Source: Microbacterium sp. CH12i (GTDB lineage: Bacteria; Actinomycetota; Actinomycetes; Actinomycetales; Microbacteriaceae). From it: a stretch of 64,000 nt of DNA. The notes under the pieces were generated by a model. The model did not search any database. It was not told the DNA's origin and saw only the letters and a list, made by a program, of their open reading frames with translations. Both the position numbers and the translations under genes were made by a program. This document shows positions 10,244 to 18,842 of the stretch, piece by piece; position 1 is the first letter of the stretch, and the number at the start of each line of letters is the position of its first letter. Location of the stretch: contig NZ_JHET01000007.1 in NCBI RefSeq assembly GCF_000685355.1, positions 420,343 to 484,342 of the forward strand, read 5' to 3'.

Positions 10244-11221
10244 TCAGCGCGTTGTGCCGTGCACCTTCGGCAGGGCGCCGCCGGCGGCCGCGTTGCGGTC
10301 GGGGCGGAAGTTCGAGAAATCGGCGCCAGCAACATCCTTGACGAGCGCGAGTTCGTCTTCGATGAGCGCGGCTTCCCACTCCTCCGGCCCCACCAAGGGA
10401 AGCCGAACGCGAGGGCTAGAAATGCGGCCGAGACCGTGCAGGATGTATTTCACTGCCACAGTGCCGGGAACGTGGGTCATGGTGGCGCGAACCAGCGGCT
10501 CAAGGCTCTTATGCGCGGCCGTCGCGGCAGCAAGGTCGCCACGGTTGACTGCGTCCACCATCGTGCGGTACGGCGTCGCGGTGATGTTACTCGTCACGCC
10601 GATTGTTCCACTTGCTCCGATTGCAAGGTGCGGCAGGACATTTGGATCGTCGCCGGAGAAGTACATCAGGTCTGTCTGGTTGAGTACCCGACTGACCTCG
10701 CTGAAGTCGCCCTTGGCATCTTTCACCGCGAGGATGTTCGGGTGCTTTGCCAGGCGCACGATCGTCTCATACTTGATTGGCACGCCGGTGCGGCCGGGGA
10801 TGTCGTAAAGGATGACCGGGAGATCTGTGGCGTCTGCCACCATCCGGAAGTGTGTAAGGATGCCAGCCTGCGTCGGCTTGTTGTAATAGGGCGTGACGAT
10901 CATGATGCCGTCAGCGCCAGCCTTTTCGCTGGCCTTGTAGAGCTCGATCGCGTGCGCAGTCTCGTTGGAGCCACCCCCAGTGATGATGGTGGCTCGGCCA
11001 GCTGCGACAGATTTGCCGACCTCTACGAGCTTGAGCTTCTCAGGATCCGTGAGGGTCGAGGTCTCGCCGGTCGTTCCGGTCACGACGATGCCGTCTGCAC
11101 CAGCGTTGATCACGTCGTCGATGTGCTTCTCGACACCGTCCCAGTCGACTTCACCGTCGGCCGTCATCGGAGTGACCAGCGCGACAAGAACCTGTCCGAA
11201 TGGGTTGCCCGAATGCGTCAT
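10244..11221 (-). CDS. dapA: 4-hydroxy-tetrahydrodipicolinate synthase DapA
   Basis: Condenses pyruvate with aspartate semialdehyde in lysine/diaminopimelate synthesis. The 325-residue TIM-barrel frame shows TGTTGETSTLT, the tyrosine block VTPYYNKPTQ, LYDIPGRTG, and the Schiff-base lysine region ILAVKDAKGD. The C-terminus includes PRVRLPLVG, which matches the usual substrate-domain helix. It lies 67 bases upstream of rnj on the same strand, an actinobacterial pairing. dapB, the next enzyme of the pathway, is in the same window at 16.0-16.8 kb but in a separate unit. Confidence 0.97.
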   Translation of the reverse strand: MTHSGNPFGQVLVALVTPMTADGEVDWDGVEKHIDDVINAGADGIVVTGTTGETSTLTDPEKLKLVEVGKSVAAGRATIITGGGSNETAHAIELYKASEKAGADGIMIVTPYYNKPTQAGILTHFRMVADATDLPVILYDIPGRTGVPIKYETIVRLAKHPNILAVKDAKGDFSEVSRVLNQTDLMYFSGDDPNVLPHLAIGASGTIGVTSNITATPYRTMVDAVNRGDLAAATAAHKSLEPLVRATMTHVPGTVAVKYILHGLGRISSPRVRLPLVGPEEWEAALIEDELALVKDVAGADFSNFRPDRNAAAGGALPKVHGTTR

Positions 11222-11295
11222 GTTCCCAGGGTATCGGTGTTGAGCCGCTCACCGCGACGCCAGCTGCGCACAGCCCTGCCGATAGAGTCGGGGCC

Positions 11296-11829
11296 ATGAC
11301 CTGGCGCACCAACCACTCCCGGATCGTTTATGAGAATCCTTGGATCTCGGTGCGAGAGGATGCCGTAACCGGGCCCGCCGGCGATGGAATCTACGGGGTC
11401 GTCACGCTGCGCCACCCTGCTGTGTTCATCGTCGCGTTGGACGAGCAGGACCGGGTATGCCTCGTCACACTGGATCGGTACACGGTCGGCCGCTCGGTTG
11501 AGGTGCCCGCCGGCGGCAGCGACGGCGAAGACCCGCTGATCGCCGCACAGCGCGAGCTGCTCGAAGAGACCGGCATGCAGGCCGCGAGTTGGACCGCTAT
11601 CGGCAAAATGAACGCGTTGAACGGCGTCACCATCGCTCCCGAATACGTCTTCCTCGCACAGACGCTGACCGCAGCTGAAGGCTCAGCGCAAGAGGAGGAA
11701 GGGATCGACGAAGTCTCCTGGGTGCCCTTCGACGAGGTTCTGCAGATGGTCAAGGACGGACGCATCGCCGACGGAGAGACCGTGGCAGCACTCGCCTATG
11801 CGGGAATCCACCTCGGCCGCTTCCGCTGA
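11296..11829 (+). CDS. Nudix hydrolase, ADP-ribose pyrophosphatase-like
   Basis: Probable diphosphatase of a nucleoside-diphosphate-linked sugar. The Nudix box is at about residues 74-95 (GEDPLIAAQRELLEETGM, with RELLEETG intact). The spacing before its first glutamate is one residue shorter than the textbook G-x5-E. The surrounding fold (EVPAGG before the box, PEYVFLAQ after it) is that of ADP-ribose pyrophosphatases. I chose ATG 11296 (MTWRTNHSRIVYENPW) because similarity starts there; an open frame reaches further upstream but overlaps dapA. The gene stands alone, divergent from dapA. Confidence 0.85.
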   Translation: MTWRTNHSRIVYENPWISVREDAVTGPAGDGIYGVVTLRHPAVFIVALDEQDRVCLVTLDRYTVGRSVEVPAGGSDGEDPLIAAQRELLEETGMQAASWTAIGKMNALNGVTIAPEYVFLAQTLTAAEGSAQEEEGIDEVSWVPFDEVLQMVKDGRIADGETVAALAYAGIHLGRFR

Positions 11830-11872
11830 CTCTGAGGCTGACTCCGAGAGACAGCCGCGGCTCCGCACCGCT

Positions 11873-12634
11873 TCACATCCGCCCGCGACGCCCCGCGCCT
11901 GCCAGCAACGACGACGGCAGAATGCGCGTTGCCGCCACAATCGCCTTGTAGCGCCAGGACGGTACTGACAAGGCCTTGCCGCGTGCCGCGTCGCGAAGCC
12001 CTTCGCGCACAACGGTGCCGGCATCCAGCCACATCCACGACGCGATGCCTTCCTCGCCACGAGCGAGTCCCATCCGCTCATGGAAGCCCGTGTGTGTGAA
12101 TCCGGGGCAGAGCGCTGTGACCGTGACGCCATCGCGAGAATACTCGGCGTTCGCCCACTCGCTGAAACCGACCAACCAGTTCTTGGAGGCAGCGTATGTC
12201 GATCGAGGAATGAATGCCGCGACCGACGCCACGTTGATGATTCGACCGCCGCGTCCGCGCATCGAACCGAGCGCCGCATGCATGAGTCGCATGGGCGCCT
12301 CGACATGGATGCGCAGATGCCTCACCTCATCATCGATGTCGTTGTCCGCGAAGTGCAATGGCAGACCGAACCCGGCATTGTTGATCAAAAGATCGATCGG
12401 GTGCGCTGCATCCGCGAGCCGTGCCACCACCCGAGACATTCCGGCCTCTTCGACGATATCCGCGACCAATACTTCTACCGAGATGCCGTGGTTGTCGCGC
12501 ATTTCACCAGCAAGGTTCTCGAGGGTATCGCCCGACCGCGCCACGAGAACGAGATCCGCACCGCGCTCAGCCAGCTGGTGGGCGAACTCCGTCCCCAGCC
12601 CGGAGCTTGCTCCGGTGATCAGTGCAATCGGCAT
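11873..12634 (-). CDS. Short-chain dehydrogenase/reductase
   Basis: Rossmann-fold NAD(P)-dependent oxidoreductase of about 253 residues. Cofactor motif TGASSGLG is near residue 7, NNAG near residue 83, and the catalytic Ser...Tyr-x3-Lys is visible as NVASVAAFIPRSTYAASKNW. The ATG at 12634 overlaps the dfrA stop (TGATG), so it is the third gene of thyA-dfrA-SDR. The substrate is unknown; operon membership suggests but does not prove a link to folate or pterin metabolism. Confidence 0.88.
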   Translation of the reverse strand: MPIALITGASSGLGTEFAHQLAERGADLVLVARSGDTLENLAGEMRDNHGISVEVLVADIVEEAGMSRVVARLADAAHPIDLLINNAGFGLPLHFADNDIDDEVRHLRIHVEAPMRLMHAALGSMRGRGGRIINVASVAAFIPRSTYAASKNWLVGFSEWANAEYSRDGVTVTALCPGFTHTGFHERMGLARGEEGIASWMWLDAGTVVREGLRDAARGKALSVPSWRYKAIVAATRILPSSLLAGAGRRGRM

Positions 12635-13110
12635 CAGCGCTCGTATCCGAGGAAACGGTAGCGGATGCCGGAACTCGAGGTCTGCCACTCGCCATCGTCG
12701 ACCAGCCGCCAGCCGGTCTTCGATGGGGCGAAAGCATCGCCCTCAACGTTGACGTCGAGTTCGGTCACTTCCAAGCGGTCTGCGTCAGCGATGACCTGGC
12801 TGAAAATCTCCGCGCCGCCGATGATCCACACTCGATCGAGCCCCCGCACCGCCTCGGACACGTTCGCCGCACGACGCGCACCGTCTACCTGCCAGTCCTG
12901 CTGCCGGGTGATGACGATGTTCTCGCGTCCGGGCAACGGTCGAAAGCGTTCCGGAAGAGAGTCCCAGGTCTTTCGTCCCATCACGACGGGGGCGGTGAGG
13001 GTGATCTCCTTGAAGTGTGCGAGGTCCTCTGGCACATGCCACGGCATCCCACCCTCTGCACCAATGACGCCGCCAGCCGCCTCTGCCCAGATCAAGCCGA
13101 CCCAGGTCAT
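12634..13110 (-). CDS. dfrA: Dihydrofolate reductase
   Basis: Reduces dihydrofolate to tetrahydrofolate with NADPH, regenerating the cofactor oxidised by ThyA next door. The 158 residues include [20 protein letters not shown], the acidic active-site segment [22 protein letters not shown] and the nucleotide-binding [12 protein letters not shown]. Its ATG overlaps the thyA stop by 4 bases (ATGA). The order thyA-dfrA is classic, and the tight coupling suggests coordinated translation. Confidence 0.96.
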   Translation of the reverse strand: MTWVGLIWAEAAGGVIGAEGGMPWHVPEDLAHFKEITLTAPVVMGRKTWDSLPERFRPLPGRENIVITRQQDWQVDGARRAANVSEAVRGLDRVWIIGGAEIFSQVIADADRLEVTELDVNVEGDAFAPSKTGWRLVDDGEWQTSSSGIRYRFLGYER

Positions 13111-13916
13111 ACCGCCACCACCGCGCGAATCGGCGGGTGATGCTGATAGTCCTCAATGATGAAGTCAGAGAAGTCGTAGTCGAATACCGACTCCGGCTTC
13201 CGCGCGAAGCGGAGAGTCGGATACTCATACGGCTCGCGGGTCAGTTGCTCGCGGACCTGCTCAAGGTGATTGTCGTAGATGTGGCAGTCGCCACCGGTCC
13301 AGACGAAGTCGCCGAGTTCGAGGCCGGTCTGTTGCGCGATCATCATTGTCAGCAGCGCGTAGCTGGCGATGTTGAACGGTACGCCGAGGAACATGTCGGC
13401 ACTGCGCTGATAGAGCTGGCACGACAGCTTGCCATCGGCGACGTAGAACTGGAACAGTGCGTGACACGGCGCCAGCGCCATGTCAGGAATGTCGGCCGGG
13501 TTCCACGCCGACACGATGAGGCGCCGCGAATCGGGGGTAGCTCGGATCTGCTCAATCACCTGGGCGAGCTGGTCGATGTGCCCGCCATCCGGGGTCGGCC
13601 ACGACCGCCACTGCACGCCGTAGACCGGGCCGAGGTCGCCATATTCATCGGCCCATTCATCCCAGATCGTCACACCGTTGTCTTGCAGCCACTTGACGTT
13701 CGATTCGCCCCGCAAGAACCACAGCAACTCGTACGCAATGGACTTGAAGTGCACGCGCTTGGTGGTGATCAGCGGAAACCCCTTCGCGAGGTCAAAGCGG
13801 ATCTGCCGACCGAAGACGCTGGTGGTGCCAGTGCCGGTGCGATCATCTTTGTGTGTGCCGGTATCCAGCACATCTCGGAGCAGGTCTTCGTACGGCGTGG
13901 GGACGGCTGCGCTCAT
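13107..13916 (-). CDS. thyA: Thymidylate synthase
   Basis: Makes dTMP from dUMP with methylene-tetrahydrofolate. With the start at ATG 13916 it has 269 residues. Key blocks are the early phosphate-binding arginine in [23 protein letters not shown], the catalytic C151 in [12 protein letters not shown], and [20 protein letters not shown]. An open frame extends upstream to 13973 but adds non-conserved residues. First gene of the thyA-dfrA-SDR operon. Confidence 0.97.
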   Translation of the reverse strand: MSAAVPTPYEDLLRDVLDTGTHKDDRTGTGTTSVFGRQIRFDLAKGFPLITTKRVHFKSIAYELLWFLRGESNVKWLQDNGVTIWDEWADEYGDLGPVYGVQWRSWPTPDGGHIDQLAQVIEQIRATPDSRRLIVSAWNPADIPDMALAPCHALFQFYVADGKLSCQLYQRSADMFLGVPFNIASYALLTMMIAQQTGLELGDFVWTGGDCHIYDNHLEQVREQLTREPYEYPTLRFARKPESVFDYDFSDFIIEDYQHHPPIRAVVAV

Positions 13917-14029
13917 GACTGCCACGATACCGGCACACTGCGTCGGCAGGCGTTGGCAAGCGGATGCTGTCACGCGTCATCGTCTGACACATCGGCCCTC
14001 GCCGCGTCTTGACGGCTTATTCTCGTGAG

Positions 14030-14479
14030 ATGCCTGTCTCCACTGCACTCCTCATCGCTGGGGCGCTCGTGGTGCTTGCCGTCATCGGCGGGTTCGGGAT
14101 GCGGATGCTGGATGGTCGCCTTCGCTCAGGCGGTGACCTGCGCGTTCGCGCTGATGATCTCAGCGGTGCCGTGCTGGCTCCAGGAGCGACGCTCGTACAG
14201 TTCAGCACCGAACTGTGCGCGCGCTGCCCACAGGTGCGACGACTACTCAGCGAGATCGCCGAGAGCCGTGGCGGTGTCGAGCACGTAGAGATCGACCTGA
14301 CGAATCGTAACGACCTTGCGAGTCGGTACCACGTGCTCCAAACTCCGACGACTTTCCTGGTCGATGCATCCGGAGCAGTGCTTTCCCGCTGGGGAGGCGT
14401 GCCTGACAGGCGCGCAATCAACGAGGCACTCGCCTCCCTCAAGCCCCTCGCGACCCTCCAGAACCAGGAGCAGAGATGA
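14030..14479 (+). CDS. Membrane-anchored thioredoxin-like protein
   Basis: About 149 residues. An N-terminal hydrophobic helix (residues 5-25, ALLIAGALVVLAVIGGFGM) is followed by a thioredoxin fold with active-site CARC in STELCARCPQVRR and the cis-proline loop QTPTTFLVD. It probably faces the outside as a tethered disulfide oxidoreductase. Its stop overlaps the start of the DUF4395 gene (ATGA). In actinobacteria a thioredoxin-like protein and a DUF4395 protein are often paired. The partner substrate is not known. ATG 14030 is preferred over an upstream in-frame codon at 14009 because the membrane helix follows at once. Confidence 0.83.
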   Translation: MPVSTALLIAGALVVLAVIGGFGMRMLDGRLRSGGDLRVRADDLSGAVLAPGATLVQFSTELCARCPQVRRLLSEIAESRGGVEHVEIDLTNRNDLASRYHVLQTPTTFLVDASGAVLSRWGGVPDRRAINEALASLKPLATLQNQEQR

Positions 14480-15057
14480 CTCAGCCCACAGCTATCGACC
14501 CGCGGGGTCCGCGCTTCGCGGCGACGATCACGTCCGTGCTGTTGCTGGTGGCAACCGTTCTCGCGCTCACGGGGATCTCGACCGCGCGAGACAGCAGCGC
14601 CAGCTTCGGCTGGTTCGCCTACCAGCCGCTCGCCGATGCCACATTCGCTCCCGGTGCCGGTTGGGCCGTGCAGGTTGCGACCGTCGCGCAGCGAGCCCTG
14701 GATCCCGGATTCGTGCTGCTCGCGATCATCGCGCTGCTGTTCTTGTGGGGCGTCGCATCTCCTGCCACCGCCCCGTGGGGCGCGCTCTTCCGCCGCGTTG
14801 TGCGACCGCGCCTCGCGCCGCCGACTGATTTGGAAGACCCGCGCCCGCCCCGCTTCGCGCAGGGAGTCGGCCTGGCGGTCGTCACAATCGGCCTGTTGCT
14901 GCACCTGATCGGCGTGCCGTGGGCGTTGCCTGCTGCCGCAGGTGCTGCCTTTATCGCGGCGTTCCTCAACGCCGCGTTCGCGTTCTGCCTCGGCTGCCAG
15001 CTCTACCTCCTGCTTCAGCGCGGTGGAATCATCGGCAAGGCGGCGCCGGCGGCGTAA
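14476..15057 (+). CDS. DUF4395 domain membrane protein
   Basis: A 193-residue protein with about four hydrophobic segments. It starts IDPRGPRFAATIT and has a conserved paired-cysteine block FAFCLGCQLYLLL near residue 172, typical of DUF4395. The FCLGC cysteines in a membrane segment suggest redox partnership with the thioredoxin-like protein whose gene overlaps it by 4 bases; that is inference. No catalytic role is established for this family. Confidence 0.82.
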   Translation: MTQPTAIDPRGPRFAATITSVLLLVATVLALTGISTARDSSASFGWFAYQPLADATFAPGAGWAVQVATVAQRALDPGFVLLAIIALLFLWGVASPATAPWGALFRRVVRPRLAPPTDLEDPRPPRFAQGVGLAVVTIGLLLHLIGVPWALPAAAGAAFIAAFLNAAFAFCLGCQLYLLLQRGGIIGKAAPAA

Positions 15058-15131
15058 CTCGGAGGGTTTCCTGCAGACGTCCCGGTCGATAGGCTGACCG
15101 GACACCCTGCCCACGACATCCGGAGGAAATC

Positions 15132-15557
15132 ATGCCCGTCACCAGTGAAGCAACCACCACCTGGACCGGTTCCCTTTTCGAGGGATCAGGTACCGTGCAG
15201 TTCTCCTCGTCGAACCTCGGCACCTTCCCGATCAACTGGAAGGCCCGCAGCGAAGGCTCTGACACCACGACGACTCCTGAGGAGCTCATCGCCGCCGCGC
15301 ATTCGTCGTGCTTCAGCATGGCGCTTTCGAACGCGCTCGCCGAGAACGGCACCCCGCCAGAGCGCGTCAACACCAGCGCCTCTGTCACGTTCAAGCCGGG
15401 CGTCGGCATCAGCGGCAGCCACCTCAACGTCAACGCAACGGTTCCGGGCTTGACGCAGGAGCAGTTCCAGGTGATCGCCGAAGGCGCGAAGACCGGATGC
15501 CCGGTCTCTCAGGCGCTCAGCGGTATCGAGATCACGCTTGAGGCGACGCTCGCCTGA
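15132..15557 (+). CDS. OsmC family peroxiredoxin
   Basis: OsmC/Ohr-fold thiol peroxidase, likely acting on organic hydroperoxides. The 141 residues contain both active-site cysteines: AAHSSCFSMALSNAL (Cys near residue 57) and KTGCPVSQALSG (Cys near residue 122). This is the OsmC rather than the Ohr pattern. It follows the thioredoxin/DUF4395 pair on the same strand after 74 bases, with a GGAGG ribosome site (15122-15126) just before the ATG. The three genes form a probable redox group. Confidence 0.9.
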   Translation: MPVTSEATTTWTGSLFEGSGTVQFSSSNLGTFPINWKARSEGSDTTTTPEELIAAAHSSCFSMALSNALAENGTPPERVNTSASVTFKPGVGISGSHLNVNATVPGLTQEQFQVIAEGAKTGCPVSQALSGIEITLEATLA

Positions 15558-15566
15558 GCCTGAGCC

Positions 15567-16046
15567 TCACCTCTGGGCCTCATCTCCGAGCGGAGGGCGT
15601 GGTTGCGCCTTCCGCTTGGAGAGCGCAATAGCAGCGCGGATGCTGCCACGAGCGTCTTTACGTCGGCCAGCGGCATCCTGCACGACTCCGAGACGATAGC
15701 GCGCACGCCAGTCGTCGTCGGCAGCGTCAGCCGCAGCTGCATAGCGCTGGATGAACGGCTCCGCATCAGCCTTGGCGATACGGCCGCTGGGCGTCAATTC
15801 CGTCTCGGCCTCGGGCATGCCACCCTCGGAGTCGAGTAGCGTCCCGAGCTTCTCTGCCTGCACACCGAACTGAATCTCACGTACGAGCGCCCAGACGCCG
15901 ATCAGTGGCAGCACGATCAGAGCGACGCCCATGGCGATACCGATCGGTTCACCGCTCGCGATGAACAGCACCGACTTCTGCCCCATGAGCACGAAGTAGA
16001 GCAGCAGGGCGGCTCCGATAACAGCCACCCCGACCCGTGCCATCAC
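15567..16046 (-). CDS. Membrane protein with TPR-like C-terminus
   Basis: A 159-residue protein. Two hydrophobic helices at about residues 5-25 and 36-56 are followed by a soluble part with an alanine-rich helical repeat (FIQRYAAAADAADDDWRARY, then LGVVQDAAGRRKDARGSIRA) that looks like a tetratricopeptide pair. Its start overlaps the dapB stop by 4 bases. The gene ends 10 bases from the convergent osmC. Not otherwise recognised; function unknown. Confidence 0.75.
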   Translation of the reverse strand: MMARVGVAVIGAALLLYFVLMGQKSVLFIASGEPIGIAMGVALIVLPLIGVWALVREIQFGVQAEKLGTLLDSEGGMPEAETELTPSGRIAKADAEPFIQRYAAAADAADDDWRARYRLGVVQDAAGRRKDARGSIRAAIALSKRKAQPRPPLGDEAQR

Positions 16047-16789
16047 GAGCGGGCCTGGATGCCGATATCGATGATGTTCTCGAGTCCGACGACCACGCCG
16101 CGCGCTTCGAGCGCGAACGGCACCGCGAGACGGATGCCCGGGCCATAGGCCTGCGCGGAGTCCACCGTGTCATGCGTGATGGTGAGGGACTCCCCCGCAC
16201 CCGACAGAATGACATCCTGACGGGCAATGACTCCGGGGCGGCGCAGTGAGTGGATCGGCACGCTGGCGACCTGCTGGCCACGAGCACGCTGATCGGCGTG
16301 CGGGGCATTGACCGGCCCCTGGTCCGCTCGAGCGGCCGCGATGAGCTCAGCCGTCCGCACGGCGGTACCACTGGGCGAGTCGATTTTGGTATCACGGTGG
16401 GCTTCGATGATCTCGACAGAGGGGAAGAACGGCGCTGCCGCCGCGGCAAGGGCTGAGCCCAATGCAGAGCCCAGCGAGAAGTTCGGAATGAAGACCGCAC
16501 CAGTCTGGGCTGCCTCGACGAGCGGCCGCACGAGCGCAATGCGCTCCGCCGACCAGCCAGAGGTACCGATGAGAACGTTGATGCCGAGTTCGATTGCCGC
16601 GCGAACCACATCGATACTCACCTGAGGAGTTGTCGCATCGATCACAAGATCGACGCCCTCAAGGTCGCGCAGATCGCTTGAGGACGTGAGCACTCGCGCA
16701 ACCTCATAGCCGTCTAACTCATTGATCACCGCGTGGATGATCCCCCCGAGCTTTCCGGATCCGCCGACAAGTGCCACCTGCTTGGTCAT
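16043..16789 (-). CDS. dapB: 4-hydroxy-tetrahydrodipicolinate reductase DapB
   Basis: NAD(P)H-dependent second step of the diaminopimelate pathway. The 248-residue frame opens with the Rossmann motif GGSGKLGGII and has IGTSGWSAER and FIPNFSLGSALGSALA. The catalytic segment reads EAHRDTKIDSPSGTA. The first histidine, the lysine and the SGTA loop are kept, but the usual second histidine of the HH pair is arginine. The rest of the sequence is typical, so I still call it DapB. Upstream gene of a pair with the TPR membrane protein. Confidence 0.93.
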   Translation of the reverse strand: MTKQVALVGGSGKLGGIIHAVINELDGYEVARVLTSSSDLRDLEGVDLVIDATTPQVSIDVVRAAIELGINVLIGTSGWSAERIALVRPLVEAAQTGAVFIPNFSLGSALGSALAAAAAPFFPSVEIIEAHRDTKIDSPSGTAVRTAELIAAARADQGPVNAPHADQRARGQQVASVPIHSLRRPGVIARQDVILSGAGESLTITHDTVDSAQAYGPGIRLAVPFALEARGVVVGLENIIDIGIQARS

Positions 16790-16905
16790 GTCTTCAGTCT
16801 ATTCAGCGGAGGGTATGACGAGGTCGTTCCGCGCGGCGCGGCGGAAGAGCGCTAACCCGAGGTATTCGAGCCTCCAGCGGGACACTCACCTCAGCCGCCG
16901 GCACG

Positions 16906-17508
16906 TCAGACGGGCATCTGCTCTGGAAGGCCAGTGCGCAGTTCCATCGGCAGATGAGCCAGGTCGTTGTGCGTGAGCAGCGTCCACGGCCGGCCCTGCT
17001 TCTGAGCGATTACGGTGAGCCCACAGTTCGCCTGGTTGAGGGTCATCCATCGCCACTCGGGTGCGCCGAGGACTTCGCGGACGAACCATGAGATCACGAA
17101 GTTGTGCGTGATGAGCACCTCGTGCACCTCACCCTGCTTGCGCACCAGGAACTCGTTCACTGCATCGGCCATCTGCGCGCGGCCAGCCTCTACCTCGGCC
17201 TCTGTGAGGGCGCCGAAGAACGGCTCGTATACCGCGGGTGTTTCGTCGGTCATGCCGGTCGGCACGCAATCGAAGAGCAGCGCTCTCGGGACGGGGCTGA
17301 CGGAGGGAAGTCGCTCAGCGATCGTTCGAGCCGTCTCGGTGGCGCGAATCAGCGGTGAGTGCCACACCGAATCGAGGGGAAGACCGGAGAGTCGATCAGC
17401 GATCGCTTCGGCCTGCCGCACGCCCCGTGGAGACAGGGGTCCATCATCGAGTCCGTGTTCTGCGTCTTGCTGCTCGCCATGCCTGACCAGATAGATGTAA
17501 TGCGTCAC
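16906..17508 (-). CDS. Histidine phosphatase family protein
   Basis: Phosphoglycerate-mutase-like phosphatase of 200 residues. The phosphohistidine motif is LVRHGEQ (His near residue 10), with LSPRGVRQAEAIADRL, the arginine in WHSPLIRATETA, and the second histidine in ITHNFVISWF. The substrate cannot be told from sequence. It is transcribed alone, 94 bases upstream of the aldo/keto reductase gene's end on the same strand. Confidence 0.88.
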   Translation of the reverse strand: MTHYIYLVRHGEQQDAEHGLDDGPLSPRGVRQAEAIADRLSGLPLDSVWHSPLIRATETARTIAERLPSVSPVPRALLFDCVPTGMTDETPAVYEPFFGALTEAEVEAGRAQMADAVNEFLVRKQGEVHEVLITHNFVISWFVREVLGAPEWRWMTLNQANCGLTVIAQKQGRPWTLLTHNDLAHLPMELRTGLPEQMPV

Positions 17509-17602
17509 AACCCACTCGCTTCGTCGTCGGCGCCCCTCGGCCAGGCTTCATTCCACCCTATGTCACACCTGTGACACGCGTATGAACTTGCGGCGACAGA
17601 AC

Positions 17603-18631
17603 TCAGTTTCCCGCGCGCGTCAGCTCGGCGACCTGCGCTCGAGACAAGCTGATTCCCGCGCCCTGCATGAGCTCATCCACATGTTGAGTAGCGAAAGCGT
17701 TGACAATCGGCGCAACAATCGTTCGCTGCGCGAGCAACCACGCGATCGACACCGCAGCGACCGGCGCGGCAAGATCGCTGGCTACCTGGTCGAGCGCGCG
17801 AAGAATTCGGGTACCACGCCGGTTCAGATTTCCGCGCAGTTGCTCGCCACGCACGCCCTGCGAAACCATTGCTTTGCTGCGATGACGACCGGAGAGAAAA
17901 CCGTGCTCCAGTGCATGCGAGGGCGTGACGGCAAGACTCTGAGCGCCAGCAACAAGCCGCAGATCGCCCTCGAACGCCTGCCGACGAATCAGGTTATAGG
18001 GCTCGTCGAGCACCTCGATGCGCGGGTAGCCTGCGGCCGCGAGAATACGCGCTTCGACCAGACGCTCTGGGGTGAAGCGGAAGGCGCCGACAGCACCGAT
18101 CTTGCCCGCCTCGCGAAGCCACTCGACGGTCGCAAGGGTGTCTTCGAGGTTGGTGGTCTGATCAAGGGTCGCATCCAGGTGCAACACCTCGATCCGCTCA
18201 ATACCCAGCCGGGTGAGTGACCCCTCTACGGCGCGCACGAGGTTCACCGATCCGAGACCGGGATTGTCTTCGTGAGCACCAATGCGCACGCTCAGAAGAG
18301 TGTGGTCACGACTGTTTCGTGAACTCAGCCACTGGCCGATAATGTGCTCACTGCGGCCACCGGAAAATCCGTCTGCTGTGTGAATCGAGTTACCACCGAA
18401 CTCGACATAGCGGTCAAGAATCGCGTGACTCGTCTCAAGATCGACGTTCCAGCCGAACTCTGCCGCACCCAACATGAGCGGAAACGTCTCGAGACCCGTT
18501 TCACCGAGCGCCACACGAATGCTTTCTCCGACGCCAGGGCCGACAACGGGAATCGGGGCCGAAGGATGCGCGAGCGCGGCTTCTTGCGTGCTCGATGACT
18601 GATCAGCTGCACCTGTGCTGAACAGTTTCAT
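17603..18631 (-). CDS. Aldo/keto reductase homologue lacking the canonical catalytic tetrad
   Basis: A 342-residue protein with the aldo/keto reductase layout: GAAEFGWNVDLETSHAILDR, then TADGFSGGRSEHIIGQWL, DTLATVEWLREAGKIGAVGA and a C-terminal NAD(P)-binding SIAWLLAQ block. Active family members need Asp, Tyr, Lys and His. By alignment with the usual FDTADxYG, TK and LHxxD blocks, these positions here are His84, Phe89, Arg116 and Asp153 (His151 is two residues away). It may be a non-enzymatic or repurposed member. A strong GGAGG site precedes the ATG. About 35 residues of low-complexity N-terminus come before the fold. Confidence 0.85.
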   Translation of the reverse strand: MKLFSTGAADQSSSTQEAALAHPSAPIPVVGPGVGESIRVALGETGLETFPLMLGAAEFGWNVDLETSHAILDRYVEFGGNSIHTADGFSGGRSEHIIGQWLSSRNSRDHTLLSVRIGAHEDNPGLGSVNLVRAVEGSLTRLGIERIEVLHLDATLDQTTNLEDTLATVEWLREAGKIGAVGAFRFTPERLVEARILAAAGYPRIEVLDEPYNLIRRQAFEGDLRLVAGAQSLAVTPSHALEHGFLSGRHRSKAMVSQGVRGEQLRGNLNRRGTRILRALDQVASDLAAPVAAVSIAWLLAQRTIVAPIVNAFATQHVDELMQGAGISLSRAQVAELTRAGN

Positions 18632-18793
18632 CCTTTTCCACCTCCGCGCATGTACCGGCTGTCACCGGCGTGCTATGCACGCACCCCCCCGGTGCGTACT
18701 TTGAGACTAAACGAGAACGGCAACAGCCCCGGTCATTGCAGCCAACTGCAGTCAAACTTCGCATAACGTTTTGATTACATCAGATACGAAAAA

Positions 18794-18829
18794 GGCCCGG
18801 ATTACGTTCATAAGAACGAAATCCGGGCC
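18794..18829 (-). terminator. Rho-independent terminator of pnp
   Basis: Inverted repeat with arms GGCCCGGATT and AATCCGGGCC, extended inward by CGTTC/GAACG. On the minus strand it is followed by TTTTT, 14 bases after the pnp stop. Confidence 0.88.
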
Positions 18830-18842
18830 AAGTCGTTGCAGA

